Assembly: GCF_002910915.1 (NCBI RefSeq) | Contig: NZ_NEUF01000048.1 | Coordinates: 62,001 to 126,000, forward strand | DNA from: Streptomyces sp. SM10 | Lineage (GTDB): Bacteria > Actinomycetota > Actinomycetes > Streptomycetales > Streptomycetaceae | Length of the DNA: 64,000 nucleotides | Direction of reading: 5' to 3' | Shown here: piece by piece, positions 33,146 through 41,577 of the stretch | How positions within the stretch are numbered: position 1 is the first letter of the stretch | Layout: each line of letters opens with the position of its first letter | Made by a program: the position numbers and the translations under genes | Notes under the pieces: generated by a model | The model's input: only the letters and a program-made list of their open reading frames with translations | Told to the model about the DNA's origin: nothing | The model's database searches: none

Positions 33146-34340
33146 CGAACACCGCCTTGAAGTCGTCCGGGTCGTAGCCGGGCGCGAAGCTCCGCTCGAC
33201 ACGGGGCCGGTTGTAGTGCTGCTGCAGGGCATCGAAGAGGTCCTCGACCCGGGAGTTGAGGTAGCGGCCGGTGGTGGCCAGGTCGGAGTGCCGCATGATC
33301 GCCCGTACCTCGGCGAGAGTGAGGCTGGGGTCGTTGGACATGCGCTTGGCGGCTGTGTGACGCAGGTCGTGGAGCGTCCAGTTGGTGGAGAGCTTGTCGT
33401 TGGCGCGCTGGACGATGCGGCGCATAGCCCAGTAGCTCAGCGGCTTGTCCGGGCCCCGGCGGGTCCGCAGCACCGGCTCGTGGGCGGGCGGCAGGCCCAC
33501 CTCGTCCAGGTAGGCGGCGAGCACGGCCAGAGCCTGTGGACTGGCGGGCACAGGCTCGCGTTCAGTCGTCCCCTTGGACACCACGTAGATCGTCTGCCGC
33601 GGCCAGTCGATGTCTCCTGGCGTCACTCCCAGCAGTTCACTGGCCCGCGAGCCGCTGGAGACGTAGAGCAGGACGGCAGCCCGGTCCCGGTCATGCGTCA
33701 TGGCCTCGAAGAACTCGTCCCACATCGCATCGGGAATCGCCCGCGGATCGGTCTGCGGAACCCGCTGCCGCAGTCGAGCGCGGCGGAACGCCGGGACCGG
33801 CTCCATCGGGTTGCCATGGGCCAAAGCCCTCCTGCGGGCCAGCGACCCCGGAACCGGGTTGACCAGCGGGCCACGGTTGTAGTGCCGGTGGAACGCGTAG
33901 AAACTGCTGACCACGGTGAGCGCGTGGTTGATTGTGGACGGCGCGTATCCAGCCCTGAGGTACTGCTTGCCGGTCCGAGGGTTTACCGATCCCGGTGGGG
34001 GCGTGGTCGGATTACTCCGGCGGCGCTGAGGATTGGCCGCAACGCGTAGCCAGCCGACCATCGCGGCAGCTTCGGCCTGGGTGGCCCGGTCCCATGCCAC
34101 TTCGAGAACCCACAGCACCCGGAACCAGCGAAGCAGGTCGTAGGCATAACTGCGGCTGGTCAGCGGACGGTTGTCATCGAGAGCAAGTTCCCGCAGGTAT
34201 GACATGACCGGATCGACCACCTCGCCGGATGCATCAACGACGGCGTACGGCGGATGGACGGTGGGGAGTTCGATCACTGAGCCGACGCGGGGTACATCGG
34301 CTCGTCCTTCAATCAACTCGCCGTGAAGATCCTGAGGCAA
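33138..34340 (-). CDS. tyrosine recombinase (TnpA-like integrase)
   Basis: A 400-residue recombinase. It has a SAM-like core-binding domain (about 60-190), then the catalytic domain with Arg in VSSGSRASELLGVTPGDID, His-x-x-Arg in WTLHDLRHTAAKRM, His in IMRHSDLATTG and nucleophile Tyr360 in GRYLNSR. TTG 34340 has AAGGAG seven nt upstream. It is the first gene inside one end of the element, 69 nt from the junction, as tnpA is in Tn554. It is followed with overlap by the small ORF and the large recombinase. Confidence 0.92.
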   Translation of the reverse strand: MPQDLHGELIEGRADVPRVGSVIELPTVHPPYAVVDASGEVVDPVMSYLRELALDDNRPLTSRSYAYDLLRWFRVLWVLEVAWDRATQAEAAAMVGWLRVAANPQRRRSNPTTPPPGSVNPRTGKQYLRAGYAPSTINHALTVVSSFYAFHRHYNRGPLVNPVPGSLARRRALAHGNPMEPVPAFRRARLRQRVPQTDPRAIPDAMWDEFFEAMTHDRDRAAVLLYVSSGSRASELLGVTPGDIDWPRQTIYVVSKGTTEREPVPASPQALAVLAAYLDEVGLPPAHEPVLRTRRGPDKPLSYWAMRRIVQRANDKLSTNWTLHDLRHTAAKRMSNDPSLTLAEVRAIMRHSDLATTGRYLNSRVEDLFDALQQHYNRPRVERSFAPGYDPDDFKAVFGG

Positions 34341-34390
34341 GGAAAGGCTCCTTGGGAGAGGAAGTACATCGCCCCGTCCAACGAGCCAAA

Positions 34391-34400
34391 GAAGGTGCAG
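34391..34400 (-). repeat. subterminal arm of the element (recombinase side)
   Basis: GAAGGTGCAG is the inverted counterpart of CTGCACTTC at 29743-29751, about 10 nt from this end. In a circular intermediate the two arms would face each other across about 14 nt, the geometry of a tyrosine-recombinase core site. Confidence 0.45.
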
Positions 34401-34409
34401 TTAACACAG

Positions 34410-34598
34410 CAGATGTGGTCGGTGCGGCGCACCTCGCCGTCCCGTGTCAGCCTGCTGCTCGGCACGGAACCCCTCTGGGCCGCCGCCGTCGGCATCGCGC
34501 TCGGGGGCGAGCGCCTCGGAGTGCTCGGCCTGCTGGGCGCGGTGCTCGTGCTGGCCGGTACCGCGTGGGGGAGGCGCCGCGCCGACGCCGCGGCCTGA
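34410..34598 (+). pseudogene. EamA-family transporter, 3' part
   Basis: The remaining 62 codons of the transporter interrupted at 29737: QMWSVRRTSPSRVSLLLGTE, LWAAAVGIALGGERLG, VLVLAGTAWGRR and the stop. Joined to the 5' part they give a normal 306-residue EamA protein. It has no start of its own. The 210-nt gap that follows leads to the histidine kinase gene. Confidence 0.9.
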
Positions 34599-34808
34599 TC
34601 ACGCAGCAGCCCGGCGGCGCCCTGCATGCACATGAGGAATCCGACCGTCACCACGACTTTCATGGCCCGAGCCTGGAGCCGGCCGCCCCGGGTCCGCGTC
34701 GGCCCCCGGTCTGCGCGACGCCGACGGAAGTATCGGATCGTGCGACTTAGGTATCTCCCCGGGGCGGGAGCGCCCGGCAGAGCCTGCCGCTTGCGTAGCT
34801 TTGTCGAC

Positions 34809-36026
34809 ATGACCCGTACGGAGTACCCCTGGCTGCTGCCCTCGGCGCTGGCCGATCACGAGGAGCCCGGCCCCTCGGGCCGGCCGCGCCGTACCGTGCG
34901 GGACTGGGTCGTCGACATCACGCTCTTCCTCTGCGCCGCCGCGTTCGGAACGGCCGTCCTCGCCGCGATCGACGCCGACCGCTCCACGCCCGGCGGTGTC
35001 GTGGTCGCCGACTCGCTGCTCGGGGCGGCGGCCTGCTGCGCCCTCTGGGTCCGGCGCCGGTGGCCTGTGGCGGTCGGCTCGGTCCTCACCGTGCTGAGCA
35101 TCGTGGAACCGGTGGCGGCCGGGGCGATGCTGATCGCGATGTTCAGCCTGGCGGTGCACCGGCCCTTCAAGCCGGTGGCCGTCGTCGGCGCGGGCGCGCT
35201 CGTCGCGGCGCCCCTGCAACCGATGCTGCGCCCGGACCCGTCCACCTCCTTCACGGCGTCCGTCATCATCGGTGCGCTGCTGGTCCTGCTCGCCCTCAGC
35301 TGGGGCATGGTCGTACGGTCACGGCGGCAGCTCGTGGTCACCCTGCGCGAACGCGCGCGCCGGGCCGAGACCGAGGCCGCGCTCCGTGCCGAGCAGGCCC
35401 AGCGGCTCGCGCGGGAGGCCATCGCACGCGAGATGCACGACGTCCTCGCCCACCGGCTGACCCTGCTCAGCGTCCACGCGGGCGCCCTCGAATTCCGGCC
35501 CGACGCGCCCCCGGCCGAGGTCGGCAGGGCTGCCGGAGTCATCCGGGACAGCGCCCACGAAGCTCTGCAGGACCTGCGCGAGATCATCGGCGTACTGCGC
35601 GCCCCGGGCGAGGGCGACGAGGGCAACAGGCCCCAGCCCACCCTCGTCACCCTGGACGCCCTGGTCGACGAGTCCCGCTCGGCCGGCATGGAGGTCACCC
35701 TGGACAACACCGTCGCCGAGCCGGCCCGCGCGCCGGCGGCCACGGGGCGCACGGTCTACCGCATCGCCCAGGAGGCGCTGACCAACGCCCGCAAGCATGC
35801 CCCCGGGGCCCCCGTCGGAGTCACCGTGACCGGCGGACCCGGGGACGGGCTGACCATCGAGATCGGCAACCCGGCCCCCGCCCGGCCGTTCGAGCCCGTC
35901 CCCGGATCCGGCCAGGGGCTCATCGGGCTGACCGAGCGCGCCAACCTGGCGGGCGGCAGCCTGGACCACGGGCCGAGGCCCGACGGCGGTTTCACGGTCC
36001 GGGCCCGGCTACCGTGGCCGGCATGA
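34809..36026 (+). CDS. sensor histidine kinase (HisKA_3 type)
   Basis: A 405-residue membrane kinase with four hydrophobic segments in residues 35-170, a short coiled linker, phospho-acceptor His210 in AREMHDVLAHRLTLLSVHAG, and an HATPase domain (NARKHAPGAPVGVTV, SGQGLIGLTERANLAGG). This is the standard partner of NarL-type regulators. ATG 34809 follows a non-coding stretch. The last four bases overlap the response regulator start (ATGA). The signal is unknown; no target gene is obvious nearby. Confidence 0.92.
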   Translation: MTRTEYPWLLPSALADHEEPGPSGRPRRTVRDWVVDITLFLCAAAFGTAVLAAIDADRSTPGGVVVADSLLGAAACCALWVRRRWPVAVGSVLTVLSIVEPVAAGAMLIAMFSLAVHRPFKPVAVVGAGALVAAPLQPMLRPDPSTSFTASVIIGALLVLLALSWGMVVRSRRQLVVTLRERARRAETEAALRAEQAQRLAREAIAREMHDVLAHRLTLLSVHAGALEFRPDAPPAEVGRAAGVIRDSAHEALQDLREIIGVLRAPGEGDEGNRPQPTLVTLDALVDESRSAGMEVTLDNTVAEPARAPAATGRTVYRIAQEALTNARKHAPGAPVGVTVTGGPGDGLTIEIGNPAPARPFEPVPGSGQGLIGLTERANLAGGSLDHGPRPDGGFTVRARLPWPA

Positions 36027-36751
36027 GCACACCCCCGTCCCCGGTGGCACCCCCGGTCCGGCTGGCCGTCGTCGACGACGACCCGCTCGTGCGGGCCGGC
36101 CTCGCCCTCATGCTCGGCGGCGCCGCAGGCATCGACCTGGTCGGGGAGGCCGCCGACGGCACCGAGGTCGCCGCCCTTGTCGCCCGTACGCACCCCGACG
36201 TCGTCCTCATGGACCTCCGCATGCCCGGCATGGACGGGCTGGCCGCGACCGAGGAGCTGCGGCGACGGCCAGGAGCCCCCGACGTCATCGTCCTGACCAC
36301 GTTCCACGCCGACGAGCAGGTCCTGCGGGCCATCCGCGCCGGGGCCGCCGGCTTCGTCCTCAAGGACACCCCGCCCGCCCAGATCGTCGAAGCCGTCCTG
36401 CGGGTCGCGGCCGGTGAACCCGTCCTCTCGCCCGCCGTCACCCGGCGGCTCATGGCCCGCGCGGCAGGGGAGCCGGCCGACGACCGGCAGGCCCGCGGCG
36501 CACGCGCCCGGCAGCGGCTCTCCGCACTGGGCGAGCGCGAGCAGGACGTGGCCGCCGCGGTCGGGCGCGGCAGCTCCAACGCGGAGATCGCGGCGGCGCT
36601 CCACCTGAGCGTGGCCACGGTGAAGGCGTACGTGTCCCGCATCCTCACCCGGCTCGGGCTCGACAACCGCGTCCAGATCGCCCTGCTGGTGCACGACGCC
36701 GGTCTCCTCCACGAGGACGAGGACGGGGCGGAGGGCGGCCGCCTACGCTGA
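36023..36751 (+). CDS. NarL/LuxR-family response regulator
   Basis: A 242-residue regulator with a receiver domain (acidic pocket VVDDD, phospho-acceptor Asp64 in VVLMDLRMPGMDG) and a C-terminal LuxR HTH (LSALGEREQDVAAAVGRGSS, LSVATVKAYVSRILTRLGLD). It is coupled to the kinase by ATGA overlap. A short acidic tail follows the HTH. A P450 remnant begins 28 nt after the stop. Confidence 0.93.
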   Translation: MSTPPSPVAPPVRLAVVDDDPLVRAGLALMLGGAAGIDLVGEAADGTEVAALVARTHPDVVLMDLRMPGMDGLAATEELRRRPGAPDVIVLTTFHADEQVLRAIRAGAAGFVLKDTPPAQIVEAVLRVAAGEPVLSPAVTRRLMARAAGEPADDRQARGARARQRLSALGEREQDVAAAVGRGSSNAEIAAALHLSVATVKAYVSRILTRLGLDNRVQIALLVHDAGLLHEDEDGAEGGRLR

Positions 36752-36778
36752 ACCGGTCAGACCGGACGAGGGGGCCTC

Positions 36779-36991
36779 GACATCCGGCGCCAGGCACAGG
36801 GCCACCTGGCCTTCGGGCACGGCATCCACTTCTGCCCGGGCGCTCCGCCGGCACGGATGGAGGGCCGCATCGCGATCCAGGCGCTGCTGGAGCGGTGTCC
36901 CGGGCTCGAACGGCACCCGGACGGCGGGGAGCCCGACTGGCTTCCGGGGCTGCTGCTGCGGGGGGTGCGTCGCCTGCCGGTGCGCTGGTGA
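36779..36991 (+). pseudogene. cytochrome P450 C-terminal remnant
   Basis: About 70 codons read HLAFGHGIHFCPGAPPARME, the haem-binding loop with its cysteine, then IAIQALLERCPGLERHPDGG and DWLPGLLLRGVRRLPVRW before the stop. This is the last part of a streptomycete P450 (normally about 400 residues). There is no start codon or upstream P450 sequence; the response regulator ends just before it. It is a decayed gene whose 5' part was deleted. Confidence 0.8.
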
Positions 36992-37005
36992 GGTGGGATG
37001 GCCCC

Positions 37006-37425
37006 ATGACCGAACTCTCGCTCGACACGGCACGACAGGTCCTCGACAGCCAGCCCTTCAGCGGGCTCGTCGGCGCACGCATCTCGGGGTTCGGGGCCGG
37101 CACGGCCGTCCTGGAGATCGACGTCCGCGAGGAACTCACCCAGCAGAACGGCTTCCTGCACGGTGGTGTCGTGTCCTACGCCGCCGACAACGCGCTCACC
37201 TTCGCCGCCGGTACGACGCTCGGGCCCGCCGTCCTGACCGGCGGTTTCTCCATCCAGTACGTCCGCCCGGCGAGCGGACGCACCCTGACCGCCCGCGCCG
37301 AGGTCGTCCACACCGGCCGTCGCCAGGCGGTGGTGCGGTGCGACCTGTACACCGTGGACGACGAGGGGGCCGAGACGCTGTGCGCGGTGGCGCAGGGGAC
37401 CGTGCTGTCCGCAAGGCCGGCCTGA
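37006..37425 (+). CDS. PaaI-family (hotdog-fold) thioesterase
   Basis: A 139-residue acyl-CoA thioesterase-like protein: QQNGFLHGGVVSYAADNALTF carries the family HGG motif and active-site Asp/Asn region, followed by TGGFSIQYVRPASGRTLTA. Length is typical for the PaaI group that hydrolyses phenylacetyl-CoA-type thioesters. ATG 37006 was chosen since upstream codons overlap the P450 remnant. It converges on the oxidoreductase gene. Confidence 0.87.
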   Translation: MTELSLDTARQVLDSQPFSGLVGARISGFGAGTAVLEIDVREELTQQNGFLHGGVVSYAADNALTFAAGTTLGPAVLTGGFSIQYVRPASGRTLTARAEVVHTGRRQAVVRCDLYTVDDEGAETLCAVAQGTVLSARPA

Positions 37426-37449
37426 CGCGGAGGCGGTGCGGGCCCTTGG

Positions 37450-38454
37450 TCAGGCCCCGGGGATCTCCGTGAGCCGCACCGGGCGGCGCTCCGCGCGCGA
37501 GCGCTCGCACGCCTCGGCGACCCGCAGCGCGTGCAGGGCCTCCCGGCCGTCGCAGGGGTTCGCCCGCTCGCCGCGCACGACGCCGAGGAAGGCGTCCAGC
37601 TCGGCCTCGTACGCCGGGGCGAACCGCTCCAGGAAGCCGGGCCACGGCTCGGCCGGCGCGGGCGGGCCCTGCGGCTCGGCCGAGGTGAGCGGCGTGCGGT
37701 CGTCGAGACCGACGGCGATCTGGTCCCTGTCGCCGGCCAGTTCCATGCGTACGTCGTAACCGGCCCCGTTGCACCGGGTGGCCGTCGCGGTGGCGAGGGT
37801 GTTGTCGTCCAGGGTCAGCAGCGCCGCCGCCGTGTCCACGTCGCCCGCCTCCCGGAACATCGCGGGGCCCGCGTCCGATCCGGTGGCGTACACCTCCGTC
37901 ACCTCACGGCCCGTCACCCAGCGCAGGATGTCGAAGTCGTGCACCAGGCAGTCCCTGAACAGGCCCCCGGAGAGCGGCAGATAGGCGGCGGGCGGGGGAG
38001 CGGGGTCGGAGGTCGCCGACCGTACGGTGTGCAGCCGGCCCAGGGCCCCGCCGCGCACGGCCGTGCGAGCGGCGGCGTATCCGGCGTCGAACCGCCGCAT
38101 GAATCCGAGCTGGAGCACGCTGCCCGCCCGCTCGACCTCGCGCAGGGCGCCCAGTGTCCCGGCCAGGTCCAGGGCGATCGGCTTCTCGCAGAAGGCGGGG
38201 AGCCCGGCCCGCGCCGCCCGGCCGATGAGTTCCGCGTGCGCTGCGGTGGCCGAGGTGATCACCACGGCGTCCACGCCCGCGGCGAGGACCGCCTCGGCCG
38301 ACGCGACGGCGGTGGCTCCCGTCCGCGCCGCGGCCTGCCCGGCACGAGCGGGGTCCATGTCCGTCACGACCAGGGAGGCGACCTCCGGATGCCGTGCCAG
38401 GACACCCGCGTGGAAGGAACCGATCCTGCCCGTGCCGATGAGTCCGATGCGCAT
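37450..38454 (-). CDS. Gfo/Idh/MocA-family oxidoreductase (inositol 2-dehydrogenase-like)
   Basis: A 334-residue NAD(P)-dependent sugar or inositol dehydrogenase. The N-terminal Rossmann motif is MRIGLIGTGRIGSFHAGVL; FCEKPIALD carries the EKP catalytic lysine; GGLFRDCLVHDFDILRWVTG has the conserved Asp/His pair. The size fits inositol 2-dehydrogenase, though related hexose dehydrogenases cannot be excluded. It is divergent from the GntR regulator, and the following ABC importer and ROK kinase make a carbohydrate-utilisation locus. Confidence 0.88.
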   Translation of the reverse strand: MRIGLIGTGRIGSFHAGVLARHPEVASLVVTDMDPARAGQAAARTGATAVASAEAVLAAGVDAVVITSATAAHAELIGRAARAGLPAFCEKPIALDLAGTLGALREVERAGSVLQLGFMRRFDAGYAAARTAVRGGALGRLHTVRSATSDPAPPPAAYLPLSGGLFRDCLVHDFDILRWVTGREVTEVYATGSDAGPAMFREAGDVDTAAALLTLDDNTLATATATRCNGAGYDVRMELAGDRDQIAVGLDDRTPLTSAEPQGPPAPAEPWPGFLERFAPAYEAELDAFLGVVRGERANPCDGREALHALRVAEACERSRAERRPVRLTEIPGA

Positions 38455-38483
38455 GGACCCAACGTGCCGCCCTCCGGGCGCAC

Positions 38484-38504
38484 TGTCAACTATATGTCCT
38501 GACA
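38484..38504. promoter_or_regulatory. candidate GntR operator in the divergent promoter
   Basis: TGTCAACTATATGTCCTGACA contains TGTC-CT-GACA (38495-38504) preceded by another TGTCA 11 nt upstream. It lies between the oxidoreductase and gntR-type genes. GntR-family sites are commonly short inverted repeats of this kind. Confidence 0.45.
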
Positions 38505-38547
38505 AATCGAAGGGTGCGGCGCGGCGGCAGGGGGTACGCTCCGTGCC

Positions 38548-39309
38548 GTGCCCAAACCCGCCGCCGACTCCGCCGCCCTGGGGCTGGGCGTGGACCGCAC
38601 CAGCCCCGTCCCGCTCTACCACCAGCTGGCCCAGCAGCTGGAGGCGGCCGTCGAGCAGGGGCGGCTCGCGCCGGGCAGCCTCCTCGGCAACGAGCTGGAG
38701 CTCGCCGCGCGGCTCGGACTGTCCCGGCCCACCGTCCGTCAGGCCATCCAGTCGCTCGTCGACAAGGGGCTGATGGTGCGCCGGCGCGGTGTCGGTACGC
38801 AGGTCGTGCACAGCCGCATGAAGCGCCCGCTGGAACTGAGCAGTCTCTACGACGACCTGGACACGGCCGGCCGGCACCCGGCGACCAGGGTCCTGCGCAA
38901 CACGGTGGAGCCGGCCACGCCGGAGGCCGCCGCCGCGCTCGGTGTGGAGGAGGGCAGCGAGGTCCATCTCGTCGAACGGGTGCGGTACGCGCACGACGAG
39001 CCCATGGCCCTCCTGCGCAACCACCTGCCCCTGCGCCTGCTCGACCTGTCCACCGAGCGGCTGGAGGCGACCGGCCTGTACCGGATGATGCGTGCCTCCG
39101 GGATCACCCTGCACAGCGCCCGGCAGACCGTGGGTGCCAGGGCCGCCACCGCAGAGGAGGGGGAACTGCTCGCGGAGCCCGTGGGCGCACCGCTGCTGAC
39201 GATGGAGCGCACCACCTTCGACGACGGCGGCCGGGCGGTCGAATTCGGCTCGCACGTCTACCGGGCCTCCCGGTACTCCTTCGAGTTCCAGCTGCTCGTC
39301 CGGTCCTGA
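38548..39309 (+). CDS. GntR-family regulator with UTRA domain (HutC subfamily)
   Basis: A 253-residue regulator. The winged HTH is in residues 20-85 (PLYHQLAQQLEAAVEQGRLA, LSRPTVRQAIQSLVDKGLMV). The UTRA ligand domain (95-245) includes EEGSEVHLVERVRYAHDEPM and a final FEFQLLV. HutC-type regulators bind sugar phosphates, inositol-like or histidine-type effectors and usually repress adjacent transport genes. GTG start. Divergent from the oxidoreductase and 210 nt upstream of the sugar importer, which it probably controls. Confidence 0.9.
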   Translation: MPKPAADSAALGLGVDRTSPVPLYHQLAQQLEAAVEQGRLAPGSLLGNELELAARLGLSRPTVRQAIQSLVDKGLMVRRRGVGTQVVHSRMKRPLELSSLYDDLDTAGRHPATRVLRNTVEPATPEAAAALGVEEGSEVHLVERVRYAHDEPMALLRNHLPLRLLDLSTERLEATGLYRMMRASGITLHSARQTVGARAATAEEGELLAEPVGAPLLTMERTTFDDGGRAVEFGSHVYRASRYSFEFQLLVRS

Positions 39310-39354
39310 ACTCCCAGCCCCGGTCCCTCCGGTCAGAATGTTCGGACAAGGCCG

Positions 39355-39383
39355 TTGACGTGGTCGTGCTAGGTCGCTAGAAC
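39355..39383 (+). promoter_or_regulatory. possible promoter of the sugar ABC operon
   Basis: TTGACG (39355-39360) and TAGAAC (39378-39383) with a 17-nt spacer lie between the GntR gene and the binding-protein gene. The leader would be about 130 nt. Confidence 0.35.
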
Positions 39384-39520
39384 GGCGGAAGGGCGCGCCC
39401 CGCGCCCCTGCCGGGCCGTACCGGACCGGGCTCGGGGATACTTGGCCCGCCGGGTGGCGCGTCCGCTCCTCCCGGTCCCACCAGGCAGCACAGCGAGCAG
39501 CACCAGAAGGGCACGGCGTC

Positions 39521-40531
39521 GTGGCAAGGGTTCGGACAGGGGTACGCGCGATGGGCGCCGTGCTGGCAGCGGTACTGGCGGCCTCCCTCGCGGGATGCAG
39601 CAGCACCGGCGGCAAGCGGGCGGAGGAGCGCGCCCAGCAGGCGGCCGAGGGCCGGTCCGCGGTGAACACGCCCCGCTGGACATTCGCCATGGTCACTCAC
39701 TCGGGTGATGGCGACACCTTCTGGGACATCGTCCAGAAGGGCGCCAAGCAGGCGGCGGACAAGGACAACATCAACTTCCTCTACTCGCACAGTGACGAGG
39801 GCCAGCAGCAGGCCGAGCTCGTCCAGACCGCGATCGACAAGAAGGTCGACGGCCTGATCGTCTCGCTGGCCAAGCCCGACTCGATGAAGGCGGTGGTGGC
39901 CAAGGCCGTCAAGGCGGGGATCCCCGTCATCACGGTGAACTCCGGAGTCGCCGAGTCCAAGGCCTTCGGGGCGCTCACCCACATCGGCCAGGACGAGTCC
40001 GTCGCCGGCGAGGCCGTCGGCGACGAGCTGAACCAGCGCGACCGCAAGAAGGTACTCTGCGTCCTGCACGAGCAGGGCAACGTCGGCCACGAGCAGCGCT
40101 GCGCCGGGGCGAAGAAGAACTTCGACGGCACCATGCAGAACCTCTACGTCGACGGCACCAACATGCCCGACGTCCAGGCGTCCATCGAGGCCAAACTGAG
40201 CTCCGACAAGGACATCGACGCCGTCGTCACCCTCGGCGCCCCCTTCGCCGCCGCTGCCGTCAAGGCGAAGAGGACCGCGGGCAGCGAGGCCGAGATCGAC
40301 ACCTTCGACCTCAACGCGAGCGTCGCCACCGGCCTCCAGGACACGTCCCTCGGCTTCGCGGTCGACCAGCAGCCCTACCTCCAGGGGTACGAGGCCGTCG
40401 ACCTGCTCTGGCTCTACCGCTACAACCAGAACGTGCTCGGAGGCGGCCTGCCCGTCCTGACAGGCCCGCAGGTCATCACGGCCGAGGACGCCGACGCGCT
40501 CGCCGAGTACACGGCCCGGGGGACGCGATGA
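39521..40531 (+). CDS. sugar ABC transporter substrate-binding lipoprotein (RbsB-like)
   Basis: A 336-residue lipoprotein: LAAVLAASLAGCSSTGG with the lipobox Cys, then a type-I periplasmic-binding fold (TFAMVTHSGDGDTFWDIVQK, GLIVSLAKPDSMKAVVAKAV, GIPVITVNSG). This resembles ribose, inositol or rhizopine binding proteins. GTG 39521 with GAAGG upstream. The stop overlaps the permease start (ATGA). It supplies substrate to the permease and ATPase that follow. Confidence 0.92.
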   Translation: MARVRTGVRAMGAVLAAVLAASLAGCSSTGGKRAEERAQQAAEGRSAVNTPRWTFAMVTHSGDGDTFWDIVQKGAKQAADKDNINFLYSHSDEGQQQAELVQTAIDKKVDGLIVSLAKPDSMKAVVAKAVKAGIPVITVNSGVAESKAFGALTHIGQDESVAGEAVGDELNQRDRKKVLCVLHEQGNVGHEQRCAGAKKNFDGTMQNLYVDGTNMPDVQASIEAKLSSDKDIDAVVTLGAPFAAAAVKAKRTAGSEAEIDTFDLNASVATGLQDTSLGFAVDQQPYLQGYEAVDLLWLYRYNQNVLGGGLPVLTGPQVITAEDADALAEYTARGTR

Positions 40532-41577
40532 CGGCGACCGGGCAACCGGCGGCGCCCCGCACCGACGAACGCCTGCTGCACACCTCCCCGCTGCGCAAGC
40601 TGCTCGGCCGCCCCGAGCTCGGCTCGGTCGTCGGGGCCGCGGCCGTCTTCCTCTTCTTCGCGCTCGTCGCCGACAGCTTCCTGCAGGCCTCCAGCCTCGG
40701 CACGGTGCTCTACGCGGCCTCCACCATCGGGATCATGGCGGCGCCGGTGGCGCTCCTGATGATCGGCGGTGAGTTCGACCTCTCCGCCGGTGTCATGGTG
40801 ACCAGCTCCGCGCTGGTCTCCTCGATGTTCAGCTACCAGATGACCGCCAACGTCTGGGTCGGCGTCTTCGTGTCGCTGCTGGTCACCCTGGGCTTCGGCG
40901 CGTTCAACGGCTTCATGCTGACCCGCACCAAGCTGCCGAGCTTCATCATCACGCTCGGTACGTTCCTGATGCTGACCGGTCTGAATCTCGGCTTCACCAA
41001 GCTCATCAGCGGCACGGTGTCGACCAAGGCCATCGGGAACATGGAGGGCTTCGACTCCGCCCGCAAGGTCTTCGCGTCCTACCTCACCATCGGCGGCGTC
41101 GAGCTGAAGGTCACCATCCTGTGGTGGGCCGCGCTCGTCGCGATCGCCACCTGGATCCTGATCCGTACCCGCTTCGGCAACTGGATCTTCGCCGTCGGCG
41201 GCGAGGCGGACGCCGCGCGCGCCGTCGGCGTCCCGGTGATCCGGACCCGGATCGGGCTCTACCTCGGTGTCGCCTTCGCCGCCTGGGTCTCCGGGCAACA
41301 CCTGCTCTTCTCGTACGACGTGGTGCAGTCCGGCGAGGGCGTCGGCAACGAGCTGATCTACATCATCGCGGCGGTGATCGGCGGCTGTCTCATCACCGGC
41401 GGCTACGGCTCCGCGATCGGCTCCGCCGTCGGCGCGATCATCTTCGGCATGACCAGCAAGGGCATCGTGTACGCGGAGTGGAACCCCGACTGGTTCAAGT
41501 TCTTCCTGGGAGCGATGCTGCTCCTGGCCACCCTGCTCAACGCATGGGTACGCAAGCGCGCGGAGGCGACGAAATGA
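40528..41577 (+). CDS. sugar ABC transporter permease (RbsC-like)
   Basis: A 349-residue membrane protein with about ten TM helices. [20 protein letters not shown] and [20 protein letters not shown] are the signature of the ribose/inositol (BPD_transp_2) permease family. [17 protein letters not shown] is the cytoplasmic coupling loop that contacts the ATPase. It is coupled at both ends by ATGA overlaps with the binding-protein and ATPase genes. Confidence 0.94.
   Translation: MTATGQPAAPRTDERLLHTSPLRKLLGRPELGSVVGAAAVFLFFALVADSFLQASSLGTVLYAASTIGIMAAPVALLMIGGEFDLSAGVMVTSSALVSSMFSYQMTANVWVGVFVSLLVTLGFGAFNGFMLTRTKLPSFIITLGTFLMLTGLNLGFTKLISGTVSTKAIGNMEGFDSARKVFASYLTIGGVELKVTILWWAALVAIATWILIRTRFGNWIFAVGGEADAARAVGVPVIRTRIGLYLGVAFAAWVSGQHLLFSYDVVQSGEGVGNELIYIIAAVIGGCLITGGYGSAIGSAVGAIIFGMTSKGIVYAEWNPDWFKFFLGAMLLLATLLNAWVRKRAEATK

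Larger units (their letters stand above)
29738..34409. mobile_element. Tn554-like transposon with two tyrosine recombinases and a barstar cargo
   Basis: A 4672-bp insertion defined by the two halves of the EamA gene, which join perfectly in frame without it. The junctions share one C, so the ends could shift by 1 nt; there is no longer target duplication. It encodes a 400-aa and a 756-aa tyrosine recombinase on the minus strand (order tnpA, tnpB) and one plus-strand passenger gene. Tn554-type elements have the same two-recombinase layout and create no canonical target duplication. No TnpC homologue or resistance gene was found. The internal genes look less GC-extreme than the neighbours. Confidence 0.82.

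Noticed and set aside
29738..34409. Integrative conjugative element or prophage
   Set aside because: No transfer, replication, excisionase or phage structural genes; two recombinases plus one cargo in 4.7 kb fit a transposon.
34323..34598. A separate small transporter gene starting at 34323
   Set aside because: The codons before 34410 belong to the element end; only the part from 34410 continues the EamA protein.
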